A program made the position numbers and the translations under genes. The notes below the pieces were generated by a model. It was not told the origin of the DNA. It saw only the letters and a program-made list of their open reading frames with translations, and did no database searches. Below, piece after piece: positions 26,083 through 37,030 of a DNA stretch of 64,000 nt. Location: contig VXAY01002852.1 of assembly GCA_013399855.1 (NCBI GenBank), positions 310,165 to 374,164 of the forward strand. The letters are read 5' to 3'. The stretch comes from Oxyruncus cristatus (taxonomy: Eukaryota > Chordata > Aves > Passeriformes > Cotingidae). Numbering within the stretch: the first letter of the stretch is position 1; each line of letters starts with the position of its first letter.

Positions 26083-28355
26083 GTAAGTGCCACAGAGACA
26101 GTGTGTACCACCGTTGCACATTTCCTCGGAGTGCTGTCAGGAGTGTGTGTGCATGTGCACGCAGAGGGAGGCAGGGCAGAGGGAACACTGGCTATAACAT
26201 GCTACACTTGGAGGCTGCCAAGGACTGCCGTAATGCTACATTGCAGTTCTGCCAGTGCGGCGTATTTCTACCCCAAAGCACCCTCTGTTCTTTCGGAGCT
26301 GAATCGTTCTTGATGCTCTCTATCACTCCCAAGTGACTCTTTTGTTACTGCTCCTCAGAGGGATGTCACTGGGATGTGGCAGGAACTGCATTTAGATCTC
26401 CTCAGACAGAAGGAGAATAGTCATGATGTGAAGTCTTGGCAACAGAGACAGAGGCTGAGCACAAAAGGAAAAGCAAGAGATCTTTCTGAAAACGAATTAT
26501 AAAAAAGTAATTCCCTCCCCCTTCGACTCGAAACTACATTTTCCCACCCTGCCATCCGCATTCCCTCCCCCCGCCAAGTGTGTGTGTGTTTCTCTCGGTG
26601 CACTAGAGGTCAGTGCAATGCTGCGCGAATGTGACAGCTGGTGTTACTCATGGATCGGCAGAGATGATAGACCAGACATGCCGCCCCTCTCACACACACG
26701 CTCCACGTTTCGTGACTGCACACCCAAACACAGATCTGTCAGAGGACAGGCGTACCTGCATTTCTCTCTTCCCGCTGAGGAGATGGCACTGCACTTTCAG
26801 AAAGGACTGATGGGTGTTTAAATGCATATTAAATGTCCTCTCCAGCCTATGCCTTAAACATAACAGTGGAGGGATTTTTACAACCTTTTCCTTTCGGTTG
26901 GCAGAAATGCTCCCTGAAACTCCTCTCACTGCCCTCTTTTGTCAAAAGTGCTGCAGCATTTCAGGAGCAAGCAGGCAGAACAAGCACCGAGCCCAGTACT
27001 GCTGGCTCTCAGTACTACTGGGAGCATACAGGGATTTTGAGGTTACAAATAAGTGCCTCTGTCCCCTTTGGAGGTGGCACTTACTGGCCTTTTTGGACAT
27101 AAGCCAGCCTGCTGGGCTGAGCTGAAGGACGTTATTAGTTTGCTGTGCAAATATGGGCTTGTACTTTTGGGCCTCAGGGATGAGATCTTCCACTCAGTTG
27201 TTCTTGTTCGCTCTTTCATAGGGCTGTGGCATCACGCAGGAAACACTGGCAGCTTATTTTTTCACACACATTTTTCTCATGATGCTTTCTCCATGCAAGA
27301 GCTGTGAAGAAATATTTCCACTTTGATGCTTTTCTAAGAGCAGCAGGTCTGTGCTTGGAAGCAGTTCAGGCCAGATGCCAGAACCAGATGTAGGGAAGAA
27401 AGCTGCCTCCTATTTTTGATGGGTTGGTTTTGCCGATCTTTTTCCTGTCAAAAAATCATTGAGGCTGGTTATCAAGGCTCATTAAAGTCTGATTTCCCTT
27501 TGCTAATGATACATAGGTAAACTGTGCTGATAATAAGAAACTCCAAAGTGGAAATGACAGAGCTTATGAAACTATCAGTCCTTAACCTGAATGCAATACA
27601 GGCAATTAAGCGTTACATAAAAGCAGATCACAGATTGTACATCTTCTTAGCTGTGGAGTGGACGTATGCAAATGTATGATTATTTTTGTCTACTGAAAAA
27701 TTCCTATTGACATTGTATTCTTTTACTTTTTATGGTGACTTTCTCATCATTGGTCGAGTGCCTTATACTATTGTTTATTATGCCTGGCTAAATTTGCATA
27801 AGTGTGCTTATGTATTCTGTGCTTCCGTGATTTTGTGGTATTATAACTCTTGCAGGAACCAATTTATTAGTACTAACACTTTCATGGCTCGCTTCTGCAA
27901 AAAATTTATGTGTGTCCCTTGGAATATATCCATCACAGCCCAGTAATTTTCAATCAGTTTACCAAAAAGCAATTTGATGTATATGTCTGAGAATTATGTG
28001 TGTGTATGTATGTATACATACGCATTTGTAATTTAAAATTTCTTTGACTAACACCTTATTGTACTGTGCCTGTAATTACAGTTTCAGATGAGTGTTGCTT
28101 CTTAGCAGGCCAAAGCTTACATTGTTCTCTTGCATCTACGTGCTTTTACTGCTCAAAGAAAATGATCTGCACCCATCAAAACTCTGTACCTTAGCATACA
28201 CACGGCCACTGGGAGTAGCCATGTGGGCTCCTCTGATCCTTTTGTTTTCTTTCCTCCACCCTGCTTATTCACATTCTCCCTACCCTCAACTATTTTTATT
28301 CCTCACCTTAATTCACATCCTTATTCACATCTCCATGATTTTTCCCTCTTGACAG
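26083..28355 (+). other. GRAP2: GRAP2 intron between coding exons 2 and 3
   Basis: 2.3 kb. The part at about 26480-26780 is richer in CpG and GT/CA runs than its surroundings; it may be regulatory, but nothing specific can be shown. Confidence 0.85.
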
Positions 28356-28475
28356 CTGGTTTGATGAGAGGATATCCCGCCACGAAGCAGAGAACCTTCT
28401 CATGAGCAAAGGGGTTGGCTCCTTCATCGTCCGTGCCAGTCAGAATTCTCACGGTGACTTTTCCATCTCTGTCAG
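28356..28475 (+). CDS. GRAP2: GRAP2 coding exon 3: N-terminal half of SH2
   Basis: Completes codon 57 and encodes residues 58-96 plus two bases of Arg97. It opens with WFDERISRHEAENLL, the alpha-A start of a GRB2-family SH2, and carries FIVRAS (80-85). R83 there is the betaB5 arginine that binds the phosphate of phosphotyrosine. DFSISVR follows as the betaC/betaD strand. The key residue is intact, so phosphotyrosine binding is expected. The acceptor (tttttccctcttgacag) and donor (gtatct at 28476) are ordinary. The intron on its 3' side holds a very long T tract. Confidence 0.96.
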
Positions 28476-29457
28476 GTATCTGCTTCTCACAGCATATTCC
28501 TGCTTCTTCTTCTGTATAATGGTGTCCCTAGCCTCCTCTTGACAGGATTCCTAATGTGACGTAGCCTCTTGGGAAGTTTGCATGCTGCCAGTCATTGGCA
28601 GTGCTGCTGTGTTGTGAATGGGAACAAATTAAGCATCTGATTCCAAAATGTTTCTACCTCTTTTTAAGTGATACAGTGAATGCCCCAGTCCAAGGCTGCC
28701 TCTCCTGGTGACCTGCTTCTCTGACAGAGCTACAGCAAAGCAGAGTGGTACATAGAACATCTCCCACAGTGCTTAACATGTGTCTTCCATTTGTTTTAAT
28801 TCCCTGACAGCTCTGGTTACTGAAGCCAAGAATTCAGCTACTACCTATTAAGAGATTACAATTACATTGTTAACTTATTTCTCACAGGTCACTAAACAGC
28901 CATTGGACAAGGAATGGTTTTTCATTGCTTGCAGCCCAGCTGCATTTCAGCAACTTACTGTAGCCCAGCCCTTCTCAGAGCATAGGCTTCAAAGCAGTGC
29001 TCTTACGTGATGGCTGGTTTCCCAATTTTCAGTCTAACAACCGATAACCAGTTTTAAATTAGAGTCATGGTTAACAATGTCTTTTCCAAGCAGTGTGTAC
29101 TTTCTGATTCAGGGAGCTCATAAAGTATGTGGGAGGAATGCAGGAAAACATTCTGGTTACATTTATACCAATAAACACCAACACCAGCAAGTACAGTCAG
29201 GCTCTTTCTCTGGCCTTGAAGTCAAGCAATGTGGCAGAGCTCAGATCTGTATGGCTAAAACCTCTTCACCCACCAAACTGAATAGCTGTACTCAAGCAGC
29301 TCACTGTGAACAGTTCCTTGTCCGTTCTGTCCCCCTAACCACGGCCCAGCACTATCTAAGGGAGAGAGCTTTTGCATTTAAATCAAAACCATGCTAACAC
29401 TAACAGCCTGTGTAACTGTAGCGCTCCAGGACAGGAGTCAGCATCTGAAAATTCCTT

Positions 29458-29508
<51 letters not shown>

Positions 29509-30017
29509 CTTTTGGGTAGGGAGAATTACCAGTAGTAATGATATTACACTAGATTTTATACAATTCTAAAACTCAATGTGTGGCTTCAGCTGACTGTGTC
29601 TGCATGTATTGGTGATGCCCATGGTGTATAAAGGTGTAATACATCTCTTACAGCCAATTCAGACTGGATGCTAACAGGACCTGCAGAGGCTGGTGGGTAG
29701 ACTACAACTGCATGTCTTCACCCTGGAAGCTCCTCTGGTCTTTATTTCAAAGGAGAGGCTTTAAAGCCCTATGCTTTGTTCTGATAGTGCTTTGTGACTG
29801 GGCAGCCCTGGGGCACTCTGTGTTTGTAAATTGATGACTCTTTTGAAATAGAGCCACATATGGGTGTAGGACACACAAGGACTGACAGTTGCTTGACTTT
29901 CCAGAAGTCTAGGTTTGGCCAAGCAAGAAGTTTTGTTACCCTTCTGGAAAGGACTTTTTCCAAAAAGGTAAAAGTGCAACCTGTTTGATGATCTCTTACT
30001 TTTCCAATTGGATCCAG
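28476..30017 (+). other. GRAP2: GRAP2 intron between coding exons 3 and 4
   Basis: 1.5 kb with the 60-base T tract at 29454-29513. The open frame through that tract is an artefact of the T run. Confidence 0.85.
29454..29513. repeat. Long T tract (about 60 bp) in GRAP2 intron 3
   Basis: A nearly pure run of T with a few C interruptions. No retroposon body is visible on either side that would make it an obvious poly-A tail on the minus strand. Length calls in such runs are unreliable. Confidence 0.9.
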
Positions 30018-30186
30018 GCATGAAGATGATGTGCAACACTTCAAAGTGATGAGGGATTCAAAGGGTAACTATTACTTGTGGACAGAGAAATTCCACTCGC
30101 TAAACAAGCTGGTGGACTACTACAAGACAAATTCCATCTCCAGGCAGAAGCAGATCTTCCTAAGGGACAACAGCCAAGAAGAGAAG
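30018..30186 (+). CDS. GRAP2: GRAP2 coding exon 4: C-terminal half of SH2
   Basis: Completes Arg97 and encodes residues 98-153. It includes HEDDVQHFKVMRDSKGNYYLW, here split across positions 98-118, with the conserved His104-Phe105-Lys106 of betaD that contacts the residue after phosphotyrosine. It also includes W118 of the EF region, the tryptophan that gives GRB2-family SH2 domains their pYxN preference, as in the LAT sites. SLNKLVDYYKT and QKQIFLRD close the fold, and the last residues (NSQEEK) begin the linker. The exon has phase 0 at its 3' end (gtaaac at 30187). The acceptor choice tccag|G at 30017 is forced by the frame. Confidence 0.95.
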
Positions 30187-31822
30187 GTAAACACAAACTA
30201 TCCTTAGGAATTTCTCAGTAAGAAACGTGTCCGTGGAAGGAATTCATCCTACAAGAATGTCTTGGAATGGGGGGAGGAGAGTCTGCCCTTGGAAACCCAG
30301 CCACATCATTACACTGATGGGCCCCGGAACACAGATTTTTAGTGGATTCGGTGGAATGTAGAGTTATATAATTGAGCAGAATGTTCTGATTCTGCTTTGG
30401 ATAGCAATAGACAGTACTGCCAATCTGCACAGAGGTGCTTTGTTAAAGCTGTGCTAAGATCTCAGAGCTGAAATTCTAAGATGCCTTACACAGCCAAGAG
30501 AAGCAGGACTTACCTTATTGAAATGCCTAGATTTCATAAGGGCAGGTACAGAGCTGACTGGTAGCTGTGACTGAGAAGAATTTGAGTCTGGTTTCCTAAG
30601 TGTCCTTGAATGCACCCAGAGTGCAAATTACAATGGCAAGTTTGTCTGCTCAGAAGAATCTTCCATCTTCTGCTATCAAGTGAACACAGTAATGAGTGTG
30701 GAAGAACACAGGGCAGAACTCGGAGCAGTGGCTGGTAGGAATTGAAAAGCACTACTGAGAAGAACATAGCAGATACGGGAACAAGCTGTGCCTTCAGGGA
30801 AGGTGTAGTAGGTGTTTGAGAAGGCAGAGAAATCCCAATCCAATAAATGCCTGGTTTTGTGCCAGGAGAACAAGCAAATGACGTAACAGGGACTGCTACG
30901 CATTGTACTCACAGTACTGGGAGTGAACACACCTGGTCACTGCAGCAACCAAAGTCCTGCTTTACTGGGAAACGGATTCTGGTATTAAATTACCAGGATG
31001 TGCATGTAGAGGCAAGGTGTGTGACTTGCTGACTGCAGCAATGAAGTTTTATAGGCTGCATGTGGGTCATTCTTGCTGGCTCCAAACATGAGATGATACA
31101 TTTTTCAGTCTGAAGAAGGGGTTTGGGTTGTTGTCTCCGTCTAGACCACTTACACAGAGCTTTAAAAGGTATTAATAAGATAAAAAATAGAGGCTAAGGG
31201 ACCTGTGAGAGAGATGACAGTGAAGAATTGTCTGGGGAAGGAGAAAGCAAGACCATATGCATGTATATCAGTAAAACAACCTGTTTGGGCTGACTGTGAT
31301 CAGGAAGGAAAAGAGGTGCATTTGCTCCAAGATGCAGACAGGCAAATGAAAGAATAGAAGTCAAGTTTGCTTTGGCAAACTCTCTGTACATTTGTTATGG
31401 TGATGGGCTCAGCAGGGTATGTTTAGTACTCATCACAGTGGGGTTTCTGTTCACAATTCAAATTTCTAGATGCTACAGCCATATGATAAAATAGTCATAT
31501 AGATTTCAGTGCAGAGACAACTGAAATCTAAGGGCAGGTTTTCAATAAATAGCTTGGTTCCTGTGCTGGACCTCACACCACCATTTTCAGCCCAGCACGT
31601 CCCATTACTGCCCAGTCTTCAAATGGGGAATGACTATGAGAAAGATCTAAAATATAGGATTCCTGATTTGTTGACCTGTTCAGAGGGGTGGAATCTTTTA
31701 TTTGAAAGCCTGCAAAGTAGAGGATAGTGGTAGTGATCAGTGTGCAATGATTGCTGAGCTTTAGTCAAGGATGTGGTAGGTAGAAAACCCTGACCTCACT
31801 TTTGTGATCTTGCTTCCATCAG
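30187..31822 (+). other. GRAP2: GRAP2 intron between coding exons 4 and 5
   Basis: 1.6 kb with no repeat or other feature that I recognise. Confidence 0.85.
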
Positions 31823-31954
31823 GAGAGGCGTGGTGGGAGCCTGGAACAGATGGGCCGGGAAGGATTCCACCTAAGTGGAGCAGCTGGAGAAGATCATTCT
31901 TCTATATCCAAGAGATATGTAGAGCATGCTATCCCCATAATGCAGCAGCAACAG
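31823..31954 (+). CDS. GRAP2: GRAP2 coding exon 5: linker, first part
   Basis: Encodes residues 154-197 of the unstructured linker between SH2 and C-SH3. It starts ERRGGSLEQMGRE, carries HLSGAAGEDH (matching HLSGAVGEE of human GADS as I remember it), and ends IMQQQQ. The exon is symmetric, phase 0-0, at 132 nt. The human linker at this place continues into a long glutamine/proline-rich tract; here only four glutamines remain before the donor (gtacta at 31955). The first eight residues resemble those of exon 6. The frame is open and the flanking splice sites are good. The start of this exon is less conserved than the SH domains but fits the gene in order and phase. Confidence 0.9.
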
Positions 31955-32186
31955 GTACTACCACGAACAAGGGGCTGGGATGTCGAGCCCAGGCACATGA
32001 AACATTGGCTTTAATTCCTTGGTAGCAAGTGAACAGTTGCTTTATCAAAAATCTGCCACTCTCAACCTGCTTTAGGAAGCAGAATCAGGTCTTTTTACAG
32101 GAAGAGCAGCAGTGATGGTTTCAGCCTAGGGACAGTTTTTTGATATGTAATAAATATGTGGGCTTTTATTTAATTCTGTGATCTGT

Positions 32187-32205
32187 GACTGACTGACTGA
32201 CTGAC
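32187..32205. repeat. (GACT)n microsatellite
   Basis: Nearly five tandem GACT units in GRAP2 intron 5. Confidence 0.9.
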
Positions 32206-34090
32206 AAACCAGCAAAAAATAGAAGTCAGTGTACAGTGACCCTTTTACTGGGAACCTAGTGTACTCTTCAGGTGGTTTTGGTGCCCCATCCTAAAAACTG
32301 GAAAACAAGCAATGATGTCATGTTCTTACTTTGCTTAGGAAAAGACATGAAGGATCATCCAGTGAGAGCGCAGGAAAACGCTCACAGATCTTGCACTGCA
32401 CACACATGCATGGTTTCAGGAACTTGTCTCTAGTCTATGGAACGAATGAAACCTTGCTATCTGTTTCTTTTTTCTGAGTTATGCTACTGACATTCAGCAC
32501 CACAAAACACATCAAGGGGATGAGAAATTACTATAGTAATCCTAGAAGAGTTTGTTTTCCTTCAGAACACTCCTTCTCCTCCTCCCTATTCCAGGTCCTC
32601 TCTGTACTCTTTCATCATGTTGCTTCCCTAATGTGTGAGGTTTCTTTACTCTTTTGCTTGCATAGGAATGGAGAGAACAACAGCAGTACCTGGTGCTGTT
32701 TTCAAATTTCTTCCTGGTCAATTTTTGGGGAAATAGTTTTCCTGGAGTTGGCTCATGTCTCTAGCTAAAGACAGTGTAGCATCATCCAAGGAGAAGCCTT
32801 TTCTTACTAAAGGGAAGAAATCCAAAACCATGTCCCTTAAGGCATGAGAGCTCACATATAGCAAAGCCAGAGGCAATCATGAAATGGCTGTTCTCTCATC
32901 AGACAAGTAGTGTGGCCTGTTAAGGGACTGCTGATGGAATAATACAGCTTCTGACAAAGCTGAGTGCCTGCACCCTTTGCAGCACAGTCTATTCATGAGT
33001 CACATTTTAAATGGAGCAGAAACATTCATAGGAGTGAAGCACCCATGTAATAAGTCTTGTGGCTGCAAAGCCACATTCAGTTCACCTTCTTTCTGGCAGA
33101 GACAGGTGAGGTGCAAATTGTGCTCCAGTTTCAGGCAGCCTCAGCAACATTTTAGGCTGACAAAGGCACGCGTGAGACCAAGGGAGTTTTTGGAGGAGTG
33201 CTGTAGAAAAGGAAGTGGCAAGAGGGATAGGACAAAAGCTGTTTACAAGCAGCAGCAAGCACAAGCTGTTGTTCTTCCTCACCCGTGTTGACACAGCTGA
33301 TCAGACCCTGTGTCACTGAAGCACTATTGCAATCTGAGCTAACATGATTTAAGGTTCTGTCACACCCTTACCGTAAAAACAAAAGCTTAGTGCCTGCACT
33401 AAGGGCCTAGGGGGTTAAAGAGACTTAGCACCTCTCAGCTGTGCACACACAAGAGAACTTGCTTCCTAGATGTTTGCTACTTCCTCTCTCCATCTGTCTG
33501 GGTTGATTTGTGTTGATATGACTTCAGATGTGTGGTCATATGGCTACTTTTCTTTGAACCTGATTTCGTCTCATTCTTCTTTGGTTAATTTGGCTACTAG
33601 ATTCTCAGGCTTGCTTGCGGTCCTTTGCAGCATGGAGCAGCCCCAGGAAAAGTAAAGTGAGTCCTCAGGTACAGTCAGCTGCATCAGCATCGCTGTCATC
33701 CCACCAGCATATAGGACAGAGGAAAAGCAAGGAGTGGGCAGGACTGGGTCATAACTCCAGATTGGCAAAAGTCCCCTTGGCAAGCATGGCTTTTCATCTG
33801 TGAGTTAAAACAACCTTAGTTTTTCTCCAAAAGTCTTAGAGACCAAAAAGGCCATTTTTCCCAGCAGCTGTGATACACATCTAGGGACACTCAACTTTCA
33901 ACTTCTAAAAAGTAAAATCCAAAATAGAACAGTCAAAGGTGACCTCTTCTATGAGGGTCACTGCTTGCAGAACTAGAGCACTGGGACAGTACTGGAAGCA
34001 GATATCTAAAATTATTTATTTGAGGGCTGGGCCCTGACACACTTCTCACCAATGACTCTTAAGGCCCCTCATTTATACATCTCAGCATAT

Positions 34091-34095
34091 ACATG
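34091..34095. repeat. Target site duplication, left copy
   Basis: ACATG immediately before the LTR; identical to the bases at 34690-34694 immediately after it. Confidence 0.85.
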
Positions 34096-34689
34096 TGTCC
34101 TGGTTTAATCCCAGCTGGCAACTAAGTACCATGTAGCCACTCACTCACTCCTCTCCCTGGTGCAAGTGGGGAGAGAATCAGGAAAAAGGTAAAACTCATG
34201 GGCTGAGAAAAGGTTAATAACTGAAATAAAGATGATGATGATGATGATGATAATAGTAATAAAAGGAAATAACAAAAAGAGAGAAAGGAATAAAACAACA
34301 AAACAAGCAATGCTCAATACAATTGAGCAATGCTAAAGCAATGCTCAATACAATTGCTCACCACCCACTGACTGATTTCCAGCCAGTCCCTGATCAGTGA
34401 TTGGCCTCTTCTGGCCAATTACCCCAGTTTATATACTGCCATGATATTCTGTGGTATGGAATATCCCTGTGGTCAGCTGTACTGGCCGTGCTCCCTCACG
34501 GCTTCTTGTGCAACTGCTCCTTGGCAGAGCAGGGGAAACTGAAAAGTCCTTGATTTAGAGCGAGCCACTACTTAGCAACAACTGAAACACCAGTGTGTTA
34601 TCAGCAGTATTTTCATATTAAATGCAAAACACAGCACTGTACCAGCTACTAGGAAGAAAGTTAACTCTATCCTAGCCAAAACCAGGACA
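34096..34689 (-). mobile_element. Solo LTR of an avian ERVL-like endogenous retrovirus
   Basis: On the minus strand it starts TGTCCTGGTTTTGGCTAGG and ends AAACCAGGACA, so it has TG...CA ends with short inverted termini. It is 594 bp and flanked by a perfect 5-bp duplication, ACATG, at 34091-34095 and 34690-34694. A TATA-like TATATAA on the minus strand (about 34428-34436) marks a probable LTR promoter. No retroviral gene is present, so it is a solo LTR left after recombination between two LTRs. A 5-bp duplication and this starting sequence fit avian ERVL (class III) elements as I remember them. The element contains a (GAT)n run at 34231-34251 and a short internal direct repeat. It is antisense to GRAP2 and lies at the very end of intron 5. 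Confidence 0.9.
34306..34356. repeat. Direct repeat of 20 bp inside the LTR
   Basis: AGCAATGCTCAATACAATTG occurs at 34306-34325 and again, identically, at 34337-34356, an offset of 31 bases. It is a short tandem duplication within the LTR. Confidence 0.85.
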
Positions 34690-34694
34690 ACATG
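34690..34694. repeat. Target site duplication, right copy
   Basis: ACATG immediately after the LTR. The next 27 bases are the pyrimidine tract and AG of GRAP2 exon 6, so this copy sits in the branch-point zone. Confidence 0.85.
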
Positions 34695-34721
34695 ACTTTT
34701 CTCTTGCTGTTTTCTTTCTAG

Positions 34722-34841
34722 GAAAGATATGGCGGGAGTCTGGACAGGAAAGATGTGCTGCATGGACTAAGGGATCATGGCCAAGGAAACGCAGGAGCTA
34801 TGCAACGGAGACACACAGACCCACTGCACCAGCAGACACCG
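34722..34841 (+). CDS. GRAP2: GRAP2 coding exon 6: linker, second part with RRHTDP motif
   Basis: Encodes residues 198-237, phase 0-0, 120 nt. It starts ERYGGSLDRKDVLHG, matching ERRGGSLDINDGH of human GADS by memory, and contains QRRHTDP (225-231). T229 corresponds to the threonine that the kinase HPK1 phosphorylates in mammalian GADS, which weakens the SLP-76 complex. The mammalian linker has a caspase-type DIND site here; the bird has DRKD (205-208), which keeps Asp at both ends but changes the middle, so cleavage is uncertain. The acceptor is gctgttttctttctag, ending at 34721. It lies only 32 bases downstream of an LTR insertion. Confidence 0.93.
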
Positions 34842-37030
34842 GTAGGTGACATACCTGGAAGGTCCCATCTGCCCGGGTTCTTTAGCAATGGCCAAGCAGT
34901 CTGGGCAATGTCACCTGCAGGGAGGTTACATGAGGAGTAACGTATTAAGGACATATCTTAAAATATGTTTCTGAGTCTCAAGACTCTATCCCAGCCGCCT
35001 GAATCTGCTTCTGGGGTACTCTAAGGGTAGGACTACAGTGTTACATGAGCATAGTTCTAGGACTGATCTCAAGGTCAGTCTTAATTAACATGCAGCCTTA
35101 GTGGAAGAGGAAACTTAGCATGAGCTCAACTACATAGGCAGCTGGGACACTGGCATGAGCACAAGCTCACCCATGGGCTTGGATCCAGCATGGGTCCAGT
35201 CCAGCAGAAGACATTTCTGAAAGCCTAATGATCTAGGAGGGCTTCATGTCCATTAATGCAAGGGACTGTGAAGTATCTTTGCCACCACAGCCAGACTGTG
35301 ACTAAGCTCAGTCACTAGAAGTGCAGTACATGTTTTAAGTTCTATGGAGAGCTGCCTCATGATGTTGTGCCATGCTACAGTACTCTTTTTGTCTTGCAAT
35401 ACACTTGTAGTCACAGTCTCTTCCACTACTTTTTTTCTCAGTCCTGAGAAGGCCTGTCATCACTCAGCTCTACTTGTCTATACCTGGCACATCCTCAGAC
35501 CTACTATGCCATCAAAGTGGGACTCACCTATCTGACACCCTTAGCTGTCAGAGCTTAACATAGAGGATGTGGGCATGATCCAGCTATGTATCTGCAGACA
35601 TCTCAGACCACTGCCCTACCTGGATCCATACCTGGCAGTCAACCTTAAGTAACCACCTGCTTTACAAATTCCCTCTATGTGAATGCCCACATAGAATATG
35701 ATCTTTCTCTGCCTCACTCTGTGATTCCACTGCCAACTCTAAAGTATTTCTCTATCAGCTCAGTGTGACCTAAGGAATGCTCCTCTTCCTTCAGGAAATG
35801 TACAGATTAGCCCACAACAACCAGAGAACTTAGATCCAAGGAGAGAAGGGAAATACAGCAGACCTTTCTCGAGTGTGAGAGAAAGAGAACGGATTGGTTT
35901 AGGAAATATGGAACAAACTAAAAAATAGGGTCATGTCTTTTAGGGGGCTTGGAGGGTGTTGGTTTTTTGTTTGTTGCAAAATCCTCAAATCTTTATTATA
36001 ATCCAGCTCAAAATACAATGGTTTTTATCCCTCAGAGGTTGTGGCAATCAATAACAACATGCCCTTGCCTGCCACATCTCATCAGTGATCTAGAAGCCAG
36101 AAATCCAATTATAGGAAGGTCTGTAAGTCCAACCAAATAACTAAAAGACAGGTCTAAGCAGGGCCCTGAATGGAAGATTTATAAAACTTAGTCTGTCTTC
36201 AAACAGATCTCTCCATCTGTCCCTGCAAAACATACCTCCCAAATTAACCATGCCCTGTGGTGTGGGCACCAACAATTTCCCAGAAAGAAGCTCATGCTAT
36301 GTCCTTTAAAATCTGATTTCTGGTCAAAATGGGAGATTGACTGCAAAGTCTCTTATGATTAAGCTCTCATAAGAAAAAAAATCTAACCATAGCGCACATG
36401 AAAGTGCAAACCCAAAATAAACTGATATACCTAAACAGATCCTAAATCCTTGGGGAAGAGTCCAAAGAAGGTTTAAGACCCTCTCCTATGCCCCAGAAGT
36501 GTCTGAAAGAGCAGATATTTTCTTCACAATGTTGACTAGACTTGCCTGTGTGCTGGCTCTCATAAACCTTTGCTGGCCCAGGACACATTTTGATATCTGT
36601 ACCAGCACCAGCTCAGCTCCCCAGAGCCATTCACTTATAGTTACAGCCCTGCAGGAGCCAGGCAGGAGCCCTTCTCTGTGCTCCCATAACTGGTTTCTGA
36701 CATGGCTGTCATGGCTGCCCTTCCAGGGCAGAGGTGACAGAGCCGTGAGAACACTATTTCCTAAGGACCCGCTCTCAGTCTGACTCTTCACCTTATGGTG
36801 CAAACACCCACAAATACACTGAGGCTGCTGAGAAACCAAGCACTGATCCTTGGGGTGTCCCAGTAAATTGGTTCCTCCTTCCTGGCATCTTGGCCACTTC
36901 CTGGTTTAATTGCAAGTTGGTCTAAATTTCAGTACTGCTGGTTTCCTCGTAAAGTTAAGAGGGGTGACAGGAAGATGGTCTTTAATAATCTTGGCTCCTT
37001 GTTCCCTGCCCGTCTCTCTCTCCTGTCCAG
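34842..37030 (+). other. GRAP2: GRAP2 intron between coding exons 6 and 7
   Basis: 2.2 kb. A 117-codon open frame on the minus strand (36486-36839) has no recognised homology and looks accidental. No repeat is recognised. Confidence 0.85.

Larger units (their letters stand above)
31955..34721 (+). other. GRAP2: GRAP2 intron between coding exons 5 and 6
   Basis: 2.8 kb, of which 594 bases at the 3' end are the solo LTR. Without the LTR and one duplication copy it would be about 2.2 kb. It also holds the GACT microsatellite. Confidence 0.85.

Noticed and set aside
29372..29569. 65-codon frame rich in phenylalanine
   Set aside because: Produced entirely by the T tract.
36486..36839. 117-codon minus-strand frame in the last GRAP2 intron
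   Set aside because: No recognised homology, no splice or promoter context, and it overlaps another open frame on the other strand. Likely chance.
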